The notes: generated by a model not told the origin, from the sequence alone. DNA of 64,000 bases from Runella limosa DSM 17973 (GCF_000482465.1 NZ_KI519423.1:94894-158893), one strand, 5' to 3'; shown: positions 44,840 to 53,922, counted from the stretch's first letter. Made by a program: numbers and translations.

Positions 44840-47008
44840 ATGCGCAATCTCGTTGGGTTTCTTCTTGTTTTATTGGCCAGTTTTGGCTCCGCATACGCCC
44901 AACGTATTTACGGTGGACAAATAGACCGTCGTACCATCAATAACAATATTCCTTATGCTTACGGGGTAGGTTGTACTTTTTTCACCGACAAAGCAGGCTA
45001 CGATGCCCTTCCCGCCCAGCTTCGGTTTGGGCTGTATCGTAAAAAAGACAATCAACTTATACAAGAATACACGGCCGACAAAAGTAACGATGTCAGTGCT
45101 TCAAGTTTCTCGTTGTCTTGTGATAAAAGTAAAAAAGTCGAGTATCTTTTTGTCCGCTATAATTACAATTTAGTCTTAAAACCCCAAGACTTCAACGACC
45201 CTGAAGGTTATTACATTGTAAACAGCCCCGTTGGCCCGCGCAATCCCACTGACAACATTCTTTCCTCGCAGATTGTTCTGTACCATTGGTTTTCTCCCGC
45301 TTATTTGTGGGAATATTTTGAGCCTGCCGAAGCAGGAAAAACCACCCCACAGTGGGTGCCTCAATCGTACAACTTTTTTTGCGCCAACCAAGAGACCAAC
45401 TTTAGCCTTCAAGTGGTTTCTGAACCACTAAAATCGGGGCTCACTCGGTCAAGCTTTAATTTAGTTGTCTCAAATACAGCCCCTTTGACCGAAAGTAGTG
45501 GTCAAATTCCTTACCAAAAAGTAAGCTGGAAAGCTGGCTTTTCAGAAAATCAGATGCTCCCAGGTGGCAACTTTGTTCTCCCTCCGCTTGCCCCCAATAT
45601 TTTTACGAGTCAGGGCCTTACTAACATTCTTGTTTCGGCCAAACCTACCAAGGCGGGCGTTTATTCGATTGGATTTTTGCTCCAACACAGTCGTTCGGGA
45701 GTCAAACTCAGCGAAACCTACCGCGAGTACCAAATTGAGGTAGAAGAATGTGCGCCTATCCCCCCCGCAGTCATTCGCGTCTCCGAAGTTGGGCGGCCAA
45801 ACGTAGCAGCGCCAACCACCCTTTGCGAAGGAAAAAGCGTACAACTCAACGCAGGCGCCAATCTTCCAAATACTTCTTTTGAGTGGTACAAAGATGACCA
45901 ACTGCTGGCAGGTAGCAAAGACTCGGTATTGTTGGTCAGAGACCAAGGGAATTACAAAGTAAAAGTCACCCGAAAAAGTGCATGTAGCGCAGGAGAATCG
46001 TCGGTCACAGCCATTAAAATTGTACCAAACCCCACGGTTACCGCTACCTCTTCCAATCCTTCTGGGCTATTTTGTCCAGGGTCGCCGCTCACTTTGACAG
46101 CAACCTCTTCCGACAAAAATGTAACGTATCAATGGCTACTCGATAATTTACCCATTTCCAACGCCGTCAACAATTCTTTGATTATCAATCAAATAGGCAA
46201 CTATTCAATCAAAGTCACCGACGCTAACAATTGCACTGGCCAATCTAAACCCGTAGAAATTAAGGCTTTTACCACTGCTTCGATTGGGATACAACCCATT
46301 CCTGTACGGTGTGGCAACGATACAACCGCCCTCGTCTTGATTGCCACGCCCGCAGGTGGTACTTTCAGCGGAAAAGGGGTTGTTGCTCCCAACAAGTTTG
46401 TCCCACAACAAGCAGGCGCAGGAAAACACGAAGTCACCTATTCGCTCAAACAAACTGGCACCTGCGTAGATGGTTCGGCCACACACACGGTCGAAGTCTT
46501 AGCAGGGCCTACTTTAGAACTTGGCACCGACCAAGACTTAGCCGAGAATGGCAGCATTCAATTAAACAAAAATGGCGGCGTTTCGGGCTACACCTATCAA
46601 TGGAGCCCCCCCACTGACCTAGACAACACGCAAACTGCTTCCCCAACGGCCTCTCCCGACAAAACCACCACCTATACCCTCAAAGTAACCGATGCGAATG
46701 GGTGCTTTGCTATCGACAAAATTACCATTGGCATCATGAAAGGCGTGCACATCCCCGACGCCTTTAGCCCCAACGGCGATGGCATCAACGACACTTGGCT
46801 CATACGTGGTTTGGAAGAATTTCCCGAAGCAACAATCACAGTTTATAATCGCTGGGGAGAAGCTATTTTTTATTCTGATTCGGGAAAAAAGGCCGTGTTT
46901 GACGGCTCTTATAACGAAGTTCCGCTGCCCGTTGGCGGCTATGCTTTTGTCATCCAAACAGCCCCCCAAGGACACGCTATACGCGGTAAACTCCTGCTGA
47001 TTCGCTAG
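44840..47008 (+). CDS. Surface protein with T9SS type B (CHU_C) domain
   Basis: The 722-residue protein has a signal peptide (FLLVLLASFGSAYAQ) and a C-terminal gliding-motility-associated/CHU_C sorting domain (IPDAFSPNGDGINDTWLI, ITVYNRWGEAIFYS, PVGGYAFVIQ, GKLLLIR), so it should leave the cell by T9SS. Two or more Ig-like repeats lie between about 320 and 640 (LCEGKSVQLNAGANLPNTSF, LFCPGSPLTLTATSSDKNVT). The N-terminal 300 residues match nothing I recognise. Probable role is surface adhesion or matrix. Its TAG stop shares the palindrome CTAG with the stop of the convergent helicase gene. Confidence 0.85.
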   Translation: MRNLVGFLLVLLASFGSAYAQRIYGGQIDRRTINNNIPYAYGVGCTFFTDKAGYDALPAQLRFGLYRKKDNQLIQEYTADKSNDVSASSFSLSCDKSKKVEYLFVRYNYNLVLKPQDFNDPEGYYIVNSPVGPRNPTDNILSSQIVLYHWFSPAYLWEYFEPAEAGKTTPQWVPQSYNFFCANQETNFSLQVVSEPLKSGLTRSSFNLVVSNTAPLTESSGQIPYQKVSWKAGFSENQMLPGGNFVLPPLAPNIFTSQGLTNILVSAKPTKAGVYSIGFLLQHSRSGVKLSETYREYQIEVEECAPIPPAVIRVSEVGRPNVAAPTTLCEGKSVQLNAGANLPNTSFEWYKDDQLLAGSKDSVLLVRDQGNYKVKVTRKSACSAGESSVTAIKIVPNPTVTATSSNPSGLFCPGSPLTLTATSSDKNVTYQWLLDNLPISNAVNNSLIINQIGNYSIKVTDANNCTGQSKPVEIKAFTTASIGIQPIPVRCGNDTTALVLIATPAGGTFSGKGVVAPNKFVPQQAGAGKHEVTYSLKQTGTCVDGSATHTVEVLAGPTLELGTDQDLAENGSIQLNKNGGVSGYTYQWSPPTDLDNTQTASPTASPDKTTTYTLKVTDANGCFAIDKITIGIMKGVHIPDAFSPNGDGINDTWLIRGLEEFPEATITVYNRWGEAIFYSDSGKKAVFDGSYNEVPLPVGGYAFVIQTAPQGHAIRGKLLLIR

Positions 47009-49974
47009 GCTAATAGCTCCAAAATATCTTCTTTGCTCAATGACTTCACGAATCCTTCTTCGTTGGTAATCAACTCATTGAACAACTTTTGTTTACTTCG
47101 CTGCAAATCCAATATTTTCTCTTCTACCGAGTTTTTGGTAATAAATTTATACGTAAAAACTGTACGCTGCTGACCAATTCTGTGGGCACGGTCAACGGCC
47201 TGGGCTTCAATCGCGGGATTCCACCAAGGGTCCAAAATAAAGACGTAATCAGCGGCAGTCAGGTTAAGCCCTACCCCGCCCGCTTTCAACGAAATCAAAA
47301 ATACTTTTACCGATTCGTCTTGCTGGAACAACTCTACTTGCGCTTGTCGATTGACAGTACTGCCATCGAGATAAGCGTACTTAATTTTCTGATGATGCAA
47401 GGTTTTTTCTAAAATAGCCAAATGACGTACAAACTGACTAAAAATCAAGACTTTGTGCTCTCCACTGACCAATTCTTCCAGTTTCGCTTCTATCTCTTCT
47501 AGTTTTCCCGATGCCCCGTCGTATGTTTCGTCCACCATTCGGGGATGGTTGGCCAGTTGTCGGAGTTTGGTTAATCCCTGTAAAACAACCATTTGTGACT
47601 TGGCCATCCCTTCCTCTTCGATGTGTTCCAAGATAAAATTTCGGTAGTACGACTTGGTTTCTTCGTAACGTTTTTCTTGTTCTTCCGACATTTCACAATA
47701 ATGAACACTTTCCACTTTTGGTGGCAAATCTAACGCTACCTGCGACTTGTGCCGACGAAGCAAAAACGGTTTAATCAGGGCATACAGCTTTTGGGTGCGT
47801 TGCGCATCATTTTGTTTTTCTATCGGTACCTGAAAATGAGAACGAAAATACGACTGACTGCCCAAAAGCCCAGGGTTGGCAAAGGTCATTTGAGTCCACA
47901 AATCCATCGTTGTGTTTTCTAACGGCGTCCCCGTCAAAATCAGTCGAAAATTCGATTCCAGCTGCATCACGGCCTTTGTCACGTGCGACGAAGGGTTTTT
48001 AATCGCCTGCGATTCGTCCAAAATGATGTAATTGAATCGGTAATATTTGAGCAATTCAACATCAATGCGAACGATGCCGTAAGAAGTCAAAATAAGGTCG
48101 TAATCATCAAAACGGGTAGTATCTTTTTCGCGATACGTGCCTTTATAGACCAACACCCGCAACTGCGGTGTAAACTTCCGCGCCTCCAATTCCCAATTGT
48201 ACAACAACGACGTTGGCATTACCAGCAACGACGGTCGATCGCCCCCCATTTCTTTTTGTCGCTGCAACATGGCTAGGGTGGTCACGGTTTTTCCGAGTCC
48301 CATGTCGTCGGCCAAACAGCCTCCAAAGCGGTACTGACTCAAAAAAATAATCCAATCGTAACCTGCCTTTTGGTATGGCCGCAACGTTCCGACAAATGCC
48401 TCAGGAAGTGGCTGCTCATCTATCTCATCAAAATCACGCAATTTTTCTAATTTCCGATTCATCACCACCTTGGCGAGGCTATCTTCTGCATACTCTTGCA
48501 CCAGCGCCAAGTGGTGTTTTCGGAGCGTAAGCTGATGGCTTTCGGCATCGTATTCGGCAAAAGCAAACAGTTCAGAATACTTCGTTAGCCATGCTTCTGG
48601 AATAACGGCCACTTCGCCGTTGGGCAAAGTAAACTCCCGTTTTCGGGCTAAAATCAGGTTTTTGAGCTTCACAAACGGAATTTCAAATTCCCCAAAACGC
48701 ACTTTGGCATACACATCAAACCAATCCCGCGATTCTTCAAACGTAATATCAATCGACGAATAACCCAGGAAATAGCGTTTGGCACTTGAGCCCGTTGCCG
48801 TTTGCTGCAAAAGAATTCCTGCATCTTTCAACGTCACATTGTGCGTCTGAATCCATTCAAATGCTTGATTTTTAGACACAACACTGCGGCCTTGCCCCAT
48901 CACCAATCCCCATTCTTTGAGGCGAACAAGGATATTTTTCTCAAACCCAACGTTGCGTCTTACTTTATGAAAAATGTAATCGTCCCCTTGTTTTTCAAGG
49001 CTTACGTTGGCATGATTGGCAAAGCTGTCAAACTTAAAATTGAACTGACCGTACTGAAACGACAGCTCAAAAACCACTTGGCTCTGGTCGTAATCTTCGG
49101 CAAGTAAGGCAGACTCCGAGTTGTCCTGCGCATTGAACATCGTCAACGATCCCGATTTAACCGACGTCGTTTGCTCCGTAATCGTCAACACAGGCACCAC
49201 CGACTCCTTTTCGTACCTGATTTCGAAGCCTTGCCCTTGGGCATAAACCTCATAACTGGCAATCAGGGGGGCAACAAATTTTCGGTAATATTGCTCTTCC
49301 ACATTTCGTGGAATAATAATATGATTTTTTGACAGAAATGGACGAATTTTTTTTCCATCCACACTTTTATCGAAATGATATAACTTATTGTCAATCAATA
49401 ACCAAGCTGGTTCGTCACAAATCAACATGGCGTTGCGATGCCTAATTTGGAGCCGCTCTGTGTCGTATTTTATAATGGGGAAATAATGCGTATTTTCTTC
49501 GTTTCGTACAAAATGAAAAAACACCTTGGCTTTGTCGGGCATTCGTTCAATGGGCAGCCAAGCAGGGTTGTTATCGCTTCCCATTACAAACATTCGCTTC
49601 CCTGCCAGCTTGTCAAGAATCTCTACTTTTCGCCGCTCAATGTAATCGCTAATGGTTTCTTGCAGCAATTTATCCCCTTTTTGAGGGTCATATACCTTTT
49701 GGAAGAAGTCGAACGCCGACAGTTTTTTGGGATTGAATTTCTTGAGAATGTGATCTTGCTGGGTATCTTCAATCAGTTTAACCAACTCAAAATCAACAGT
49801 ATCCAAACCAGCCGCAAATTCATTGACATTTTTGGTAGAGACAATCTGATTCAGCAACGTCAGTTCATTTTTGGAGTTGATTTGGACCATATACGAACCA
49901 AACAAATACCCAAGATACTGATGCTGAAACAACGAGTAAACAATCGCAAATGGCTGACTTGTAGAGACTTTCAT
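47005..49974 (-). CDS. SNF2-family DEAD/DEAH-box helicase
   Basis: The 989-residue protein is a bacterial SNF2/Rad54-like ATPase. Motif I is DDMGLGKT at 556-563; motif II is DESQ near 653; motif III is TGTPLENTTMDLW. The C-terminal helicase lobe carries LIFSQFVRHLAIL, YLDGSTV, SLKAGGVGLNLTAAD and QAVDRAHRIGQ. The long N-terminal 500 residues are not recognisable as a SWIM zinc-finger domain. Related proteins remodel protein-DNA or RNA polymerase complexes (RapA-like) in Bacteroidota; the target here is unknown. It has a near-perfect Bacteroidota promoter at 50054-50084 and is transcribed alone. Confidence 0.92.
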   Translation of the reverse strand: MKVSTSQPFAIVYSLFQHQYLGYLFGSYMVQINSKNELTLLNQIVSTKNVNEFAAGLDTVDFELVKLIEDTQQDHILKKFNPKKLSAFDFFQKVYDPQKGDKLLQETISDYIERRKVEILDKLAGKRMFVMGSDNNPAWLPIERMPDKAKVFFHFVRNEENTHYFPIIKYDTERLQIRHRNAMLICDEPAWLLIDNKLYHFDKSVDGKKIRPFLSKNHIIIPRNVEEQYYRKFVAPLIASYEVYAQGQGFEIRYEKESVVPVLTITEQTTSVKSGSLTMFNAQDNSESALLAEDYDQSQVVFELSFQYGQFNFKFDSFANHANVSLEKQGDDYIFHKVRRNVGFEKNILVRLKEWGLVMGQGRSVVSKNQAFEWIQTHNVTLKDAGILLQQTATGSSAKRYFLGYSSIDITFEESRDWFDVYAKVRFGEFEIPFVKLKNLILARKREFTLPNGEVAVIPEAWLTKYSELFAFAEYDAESHQLTLRKHHLALVQEYAEDSLAKVVMNRKLEKLRDFDEIDEQPLPEAFVGTLRPYQKAGYDWIIFLSQYRFGGCLADDMGLGKTVTTLAMLQRQKEMGGDRPSLLVMPTSLLYNWELEARKFTPQLRVLVYKGTYREKDTTRFDDYDLILTSYGIVRIDVELLKYYRFNYIILDESQAIKNPSSHVTKAVMQLESNFRLILTGTPLENTTMDLWTQMTFANPGLLGSQSYFRSHFQVPIEKQNDAQRTQKLYALIKPFLLRRHKSQVALDLPPKVESVHYCEMSEEQEKRYEETKSYYRNFILEHIEEEGMAKSQMVVLQGLTKLRQLANHPRMVDETYDGASGKLEEIEAKLEELVSGEHKVLIFSQFVRHLAILEKTLHHQKIKYAYLDGSTVNRQAQVELFQQDESVKVFLISLKAGGVGLNLTAADYVFILDPWWNPAIEAQAVDRAHRIGQQRTVFTYKFITKNSVEEKILDLQRSKQKLFNELITNEEGFVKSLSKEDILELLA

Positions 49975-50053
49975 ACACTCCTAAATGCAGTACAAACACC
50001 TTAACCAAGCGTTCATTATCCCCAAAATGGTAAGGGCACTTTTTGAACACTTA

Positions 50054-50084
50054 CAAAGATACAAGTCAAAACCAACATAGCAAA
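50054..50084 (-). promoter_or_regulatory. Bacteroidota promoter for SNF2 helicase
   Basis: On the minus strand TTTG (50084-50081) is followed after exactly 19 bp by TATCTTTG (50061-50054), matching TTTG-N19-21-TAnnTTTG without a mismatch. The predicted transcript would start near 50047 with a 5' leader of about 73 bases. Confidence 0.7.
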
Positions 50085-50107
50085 TTGAAGATAAAGGCCA
50101 TAAAAAA

Positions 50108-50123
50108 AGCGGCCTAAGCCGCT
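50108..50123 (-). terminator. Terminator just upstream of the helicase promoter
   Basis: AGCGGC (50108-50113) pairs with GCCGCT (50118-50123) around CTAA. On the minus strand the stem is followed by seven T, a textbook intrinsic terminator. No minus-strand gene lies upstream of it in this gap, so it would end either a small RNA or antisense transcription from the AraC side. Confidence 0.7.
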
Positions 50124-50282
50124 CTCTATATCATCGTAGGTTTTTAGTGAGAAAAGTCAATGTCTGTAATCTGAGTGCAAATATCTGTAAATCCTAAACG
50201 AAATTATTATTCGTTTTTTGCCTTAATTTGTGCTTAATTATCATTTTGATACAAAGTGAGCGATAACCCGCGACAATCAAGC

Positions 50283-51131
50283 ATGAAAACCGAGTACGAA
50301 AATATCACTCCCGACCGAGGCAGTTCGTTCAAAGTGCTGCATTGGCGCTCGCACGAAGACCGTTTTTTTTGGCACCAACACCCCGAATACGAAATTGTAT
50401 ATATCCATAAAGGCTCTGGAAAACGGCACATTGGGCAGCACCTTTCGCATTTTGAAGAAGGCGAATTGATGTTTATTGGCCCCAACGTTCCTCACCTTAA
50501 CTTTGGGTACGGCGCTGATTATGAACACGAAGAGATTGTGGTGCAGCTACGCGATACCTTTCTTGGCGAATCTTTTCTTCAAAGTCCTGAGTTACAGGAC
50601 ATCAATCGCCTATTTGAGTTATCTAAAAAGGGGCTTAACTTTTTTGGTGAAACCCGCCAAGAGGTCGCGAATCTTATGCTTACCCTTCCCCAGCTCAGTC
50701 ACTTTGAGCGCCTGATTCAACTGTTGATTATTTTGCAAAAACTAGCTACTTCAAAAGAATATAATCTACTAAAAATCAACGGCATTAGCTACGAGCACAG
50801 CCACCGCGAAGAAGCACGTATTCGACAGATTTATGGGTACGTTGAGCAACATTATCAACACGAAATAGACGTGCAAACAGTGGCGGATTTGGCCAACCTA
50901 ACGGTGCCGTCGTTTTGTAGATATTTTAAAAAAATCACCCAAATGACCTTTACCGATTTTGTCAACGAATACCGCATCAAACAAGCAAGCAAGCTGCTCG
51001 TTCAAAACCATTCGGTGACAGATGTGTGTTACAGCAGCGGATTCAATAATCTTTCGCATTTTACCAAAACATTCAAGGCTGTGACGGGTAAAACACCCCG
51101 TGAATACAAGAAAGCCAACGATTTGCTCTAA
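50283..51131 (+). CDS. AraC-family regulator with cupin domain
   Basis: The ATG at 50283 (MKTEYENITPDRGSSFKVLH) is used instead of an upstream GTG. The 282-residue protein has an N-terminal cupin sensor (FFWHQHPEYEIVYIHKGSGK, GELMFIGPNVPHLNFGY) and a C-terminal AraC helix-turn-helix (VADLANLTVPSFCRYFKKIT, VTDVCYSSGFNNLSHFTKTF, GKTPREYKK). It should be a ligand-responsive transcription factor, probably sugar-sensing. Its targets are unknown; no clear catabolic operon adjoins it. Its last codons and stop form part of a 22-bp terminator stem. Confidence 0.88.
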   Translation: MKTEYENITPDRGSSFKVLHWRSHEDRFFWHQHPEYEIVYIHKGSGKRHIGQHLSHFEEGELMFIGPNVPHLNFGYGADYEHEEIVVQLRDTFLGESFLQSPELQDINRLFELSKKGLNFFGETRQEVANLMLTLPQLSHFERLIQLLIILQKLATSKEYNLLKINGISYEHSHREEARIRQIYGYVEQHYQHEIDVQTVADLANLTVPSFCRYFKKITQMTFTDFVNEYRIKQASKLLVQNHSVTDVCYSSGFNNLSHFTKTFKAVTGKTPREYKKANDLL

Positions 51132-51151
51132 ATCGTTGGCTTTCTTGTATT
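51103..51151 (+). terminator. Terminator overlapping the end of the AraC gene
   Basis: Bases 51103-51124 pair perfectly with 51130-51151, a 22-bp stem with a 5-base loop (GCTCT). The left arm and loop are coding (KKANDLL) and the TAA stop lies at the loop/right-arm junction. No T-tract follows, so the mechanism may be structural or act in 3'-end protection. Confidence 0.65.
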
Positions 51152-51170
51152 GCTGCATTTTGGTCGGGTC

Positions 51171-51255
51171 GGGTTGTAAGCAACCCTCTCCACGTTTATC
51201 GTCGGGTTGTGAGCAACCCTTTTCACAGCTTGTGAGCAACCCTCTCCACGTTTTT
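51171..51255. repeat. Three GGGTTGTGAGCAACCC repeats
   Basis: Copies start near 51171 (GGGTTGTAAGCAACCC), 51204 (GGGTTGTGAGCAACCC) and 51229 (CTTGTGAGCAACCC). The first and third are followed by TCTCCACGTTT. Each copy can form a short hairpin (GGGTTG/CAACCC). They fill the convergent gap between the AraC gene and the secreted coiled-coil gene. Confidence 0.7.
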
Positions 51256-51261
51256 GGAGGA

Positions 51262-51906
51262 TTATTGTTTTGCAGGAACTTTAGCTTTTGCCTCCTCAAA
51301 CACCTTTTTCTTGGTTTCTAGGTCTGTCTGCGACGTTGCCACATCTTTCTGATTAATTTCTAAATCTTTCTTGAGGTTAGCAAGCTCTTTTTCGGTTTTT
51401 TCAATGTCCTTTTTGAGTGATTCGCCTTTACGAGTTAGTTTAGAAAACGACTTTTCCGACTCTTTCATGGCTTCTTCAGCCACGCGAGCATCATCATACA
51501 AAATGGCATCTTCGGCAAATTTCTTTAAAAATGACTCCGCTTCTGCGTAGCCTTTCGTGCCTTGCGTTATGTAAGAACCGTTGCCCAAATCCAAATAAAT
51601 GAATACTTGTGAAAGCCCTTTCTTGGACGAAACTTGGCTCGATAAATTGATGGGCGACGACGAAACACTGCTGATACTGGCCGACGGTGCCCGATACACC
51701 CCTCCGCGAGAGCTACTGACTTTGCCGTATTGCTTCAAATACGACTCCCAGTATTGACCCAAGTATTTTTCTTCAATCTTAGTTGTGACATAAAGTCCTT
51801 CAAAAGTGGACTTGTCAATGTCTTGTTTACCAGGCAATACCGTCTGTGCTTGTGTTGAGTAACCTGCCAACCAGCCCAAAATAGCTACTATTAGTACTTT
51901 TTTCAT
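51262..51906 (-). CDS. Secreted coiled-coil protein of unknown function
   Basis: The start at 51906 (MKKVLIVAILGWLAGYSTQAQ) gives a clean signal peptide; a longer frame begins 16 residues earlier without one. The 214-residue product has a Ser-rich middle segment (about 65-95, SSSRGGVYRAPSASISSVS), a short globular stretch (QVFIYLDLGNGSYITQGTKG) and a long heptad-rich coiled coil from about 130 to the end (LKKDIEKTEKELANLKKDL). I do not recognise the family. It is probably periplasmic or envelope-associated. It ends beside the repeat cluster and is divergent from the fatty-acid desaturase. Confidence 0.65.
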   Translation of the reverse strand: MKKVLIVAILGWLAGYSTQAQTVLPGKQDIDKSTFEGLYVTTKIEEKYLGQYWESYLKQYGKVSSSRGGVYRAPSASISSVSSSPINLSSQVSSKKGLSQVFIYLDLGNGSYITQGTKGYAEAESFLKKFAEDAILYDDARVAEEAMKESEKSFSKLTRKGESLKKDIEKTEKELANLKKDLEINQKDVATSQTDLETKKKVFEEAKAKVPAKQ

Positions 51907-51997
51907 TGTTTTCGTATGTTTCTGTTGTGACGCAAAGTACAGGCTTTTTGTCACGATTTCATACGATTAAAGTCATTTTCTATTCTGACTGTCGAGC

Positions 51998-52005
51998 TAT
52001 TTTTG
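51998..52005 (+). promoter_or_regulatory. -7 box before the desaturase gene
   Basis: TATTTTTG matches TAnnTTTG exactly, 70 bp before the start. A TTTT stretch (51976-51979) lies 18 bp upstream in place of TTTG. Confidence 0.4.
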
Positions 52006-52075
52006 TCGAACGTTAGAAGTTTCGGCCGTAAGTATTTACCTTTACTTCAAAATTAAATTCTCTAAACCTCCATTA

Positions 52076-53197
52076 ATGATTGTGAATCCCGCTAAAAAAA
52101 TTCGTTTCGTTAACAAAGACAAAAACCAATTTTTCTCTACCCTCAAAAAAAGAGTTGACGCGCATTTCAAAGACCAAAACCTCTCAAAGTATTCCAACAC
52201 GACGCTGATTGTCAAAACAGTAGTACTTACGGGGATTTATGTCGTTCCATTTTGTTTCTTTTTGTTCTTTCAGCCTCCATTTGCAATAAGTATGTTACTT
52301 TGGGCATTGATGGGGATTGGACTTGCTGGAATTGGGATGAGTGTCATGCACGATGCCTGCCACGGTGCTTACTCAGAAAATGAAACGGTGAATGAGTGGA
52401 TGGGCTCTATTTACATCACTATGTTAGGTGGCTCGCCTTTCAATTGGAAGTTGCAGCACAACGTGCTGCACCACATGTACACCAACGTTATTCACTATGA
52501 TGAAGACATCAAAGACAAACTCGTCCTCAAGTTTTCGCCACACACACCCGTCAAGTCTTTCCACAGGTTTCAGTGGCTATACGCTTTTCTTTTTTACGGA
52601 ATCTTGACCCTATATTGGGTAACTGCAAAGGACTTCGTTAACTTCTTTACTTATACCGCCAACGGCGTCAATACCAATACCCGTTCCCAAAACATCGTCA
52701 TTTTAAGTAAACTTATCTTGTCGAAAATCGGTTATTTCGCCGTTTTTCTTGGGATTCCTTTGTTTGTATTTGAAGTGCCAACCCAAACCTTAATCGCGGG
52801 TTTTCTACTGATGCACTTTATTGGCGGGATTATTCTAACGACCATCTTCCAATTGGCACATTCGGTAGAAGGCACTACACACCCACAACCCAACTCAAAA
52901 GGGGAAATTGAAAATGATTGGGCAATTCATCAGATGAACACAACGGTCAATTTTTCACGCGATAATAAGTTGCTTTCGTGGTACGTAGGTGGGCTTAATT
53001 TTCAGGTTGAACACCATCTTTTCCCTAAAATTTCGCACGTACATTACCCTGCTATCTCGCACATTGTCAAACAAACTGCCGAAGAGTTTGGGATACCTTA
53101 CCTTGAAAATCCTACGTTTGCCGTAGCATTACGCTCTCATATCACTACTTTGCATCAGCTTGGGCACTTGCCTGACCTCAACGAAGCATTTGGATAA
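52076..53197 (+). CDS. Membrane fatty-acid desaturase
   Basis: The 373-residue protein is a membrane acyl-lipid or acyl-CoA desaturase that inserts double bonds in fatty acyl chains using a di-iron centre. The three histidine boxes are intact: HDACH at 92-96, HNVLHH at 128-133 and QVEHH at 310-314, with hydrophobic pairs between them (about 45-90, 165-190, 220-270). The QVEHH form of the third box is seen in front-end (Delta-5/Delta-6) and related desaturases, but no cytochrome b5 domain is fused. It is a single-gene unit. Likely role is membrane fluidity, possibly cold adaptation (inference). Confidence 0.88.
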   Translation: MIVNPAKKIRFVNKDKNQFFSTLKKRVDAHFKDQNLSKYSNTTLIVKTVVLTGIYVVPFCFFLFFQPPFAISMLLWALMGIGLAGIGMSVMHDACHGAYSENETVNEWMGSIYITMLGGSPFNWKLQHNVLHHMYTNVIHYDEDIKDKLVLKFSPHTPVKSFHRFQWLYAFLFYGILTLYWVTAKDFVNFFTYTANGVNTNTRSQNIVILSKLILSKIGYFAVFLGIPLFVFEVPTQTLIAGFLLMHFIGGIILTTIFQLAHSVEGTTHPQPNSKGEIENDWAIHQMNTTVNFSRDNKLLSWYVGGLNFQVEHHLFPKISHVHYPAISHIVKQTAEEFGIPYLENPTFAVALRSHITTLHQLGHLPDLNEAFG

Positions 53198-53205
53198 ACA
53201 ACTTT

Positions 53206-53246
53206 TTGCCACGACAAAACGCCTGATTGGGTCTTTGTCGTGGCAA
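53206..53246. terminator. Hairpin between convergent desaturase and regulator genes
   Basis: TTGCCACGACAAA (53206-53218) pairs with TTTGTCGTGGCAA (53234-53246), 13 bp around a 15-base loop. It lies 9 bp past the desaturase stop and 4 bp before the response-regulator stop. No T-run follows on either strand. Confidence 0.55.
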
Positions 53247-53249
53247 TCA

Positions 53250-53900
53250 CTACAACAAGTCGTTTTTGAAGGCATAAGCCACCAAGCCTGCCGTATTTTT
53301 AGTCCCCGTTTTTTCGAGAAGTCGCAAGCGGTGACCCTCCACCGTACGAGGGCTTACGAATAGTTTTTCGCTAATTTCGAGGGTAGAAAGCCCTTCACAG
53401 AGCAGCTGCAACACTTCCATTTCACGCGGCGAAATTTGAATTTTACTGTTAAACAGCGGCGCGGGTGGATTGGCCCGCGTAATCACTTTACGGTGCAGCG
53501 CTTTTGACACAAAATCACTGTAATAAAAGCCGTCTGCCATCACCCTCCGTATGGCATTTTCAACCTCACCTGGCTCAGAATCTTTCAGTAAATACCCGTT
53601 GACGCCTTTCTCCAACAAATGAATAATAAAACGATCTTCCTCGTGCATCGACACAATGATCACCCGTAGATTGGGAAAATGTTGTTGAATTTGCTCCGTC
53701 GCTTCTACCCCATCTATGATGGGCATTTGTAAATCCAACAACGCAATGTCGGGGGTTATTTTTTCCAGAAGCTCCAACAATTCTTTTCCATTTGCCGCCT
53801 CACCAATCAATTCAAAATCAGGTATTTGATTCAACATTGCGGTCATTCCTTTACGAAAAAGGTTGTGATCGTCGGCAATCACGAGTTTTATTTTCTTCAT
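53250..53900 (-). CDS. NarL/FixJ-type response regulator
   Basis: The 216-residue protein has a receiver domain (residues 5-122) with the phospho-acceptor Asp56 (DIALLDLQMPIIDG), Asp10-Asp11 at the metal site and Lys106 in the KDS motif. It has a LuxR-type helix-turn-helix at about 150-212 (ISPREMEVLQLLCEGLSTLE, LFVSPRTVEGHRLRLLEKTG). It starts 22 bp after the histidine kinase gene and is its natural partner. Target genes are unknown; the two proteins encoded upstream are candidates. Confidence 0.92.
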   Translation of the reverse strand: MKKIKLVIADDHNLFRKGMTAMLNQIPDFELIGEAANGKELLELLEKITPDIALLDLQMPIIDGVEATEQIQQHFPNLRVIIVSMHEEDRFIIHLLEKGVNGYLLKDSEPGEVENAIRRVMADGFYYSDFVSKALHRKVITRANPPAPLFNSKIQISPREMEVLQLLCEGLSTLEISEKLFVSPRTVEGHRLRLLEKTGTKNTAGLVAYAFKNDLL

Positions 53901-53922
53901 CTGTCCGTGCTGTAAATATAAA

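Larger units (their letters stand above)
49975..50282. other. 308-bp divergent control region
   Basis: The gap between the SNF2 helicase (minus) and an AraC regulator (plus) holds a helicase promoter (50054-50084) and, just upstream of it, a minus-strand terminator (50108-50123). Between 50124 and 50282 I see AT-rich sequence with no gene. Confidence 0.5.

Noticed and set aside
49438-50004. 188-codon plus-strand open frame opposite the start of the helicase gene
   Set aside because: Antisense shadow; composition follows the complement of the helicase codons.
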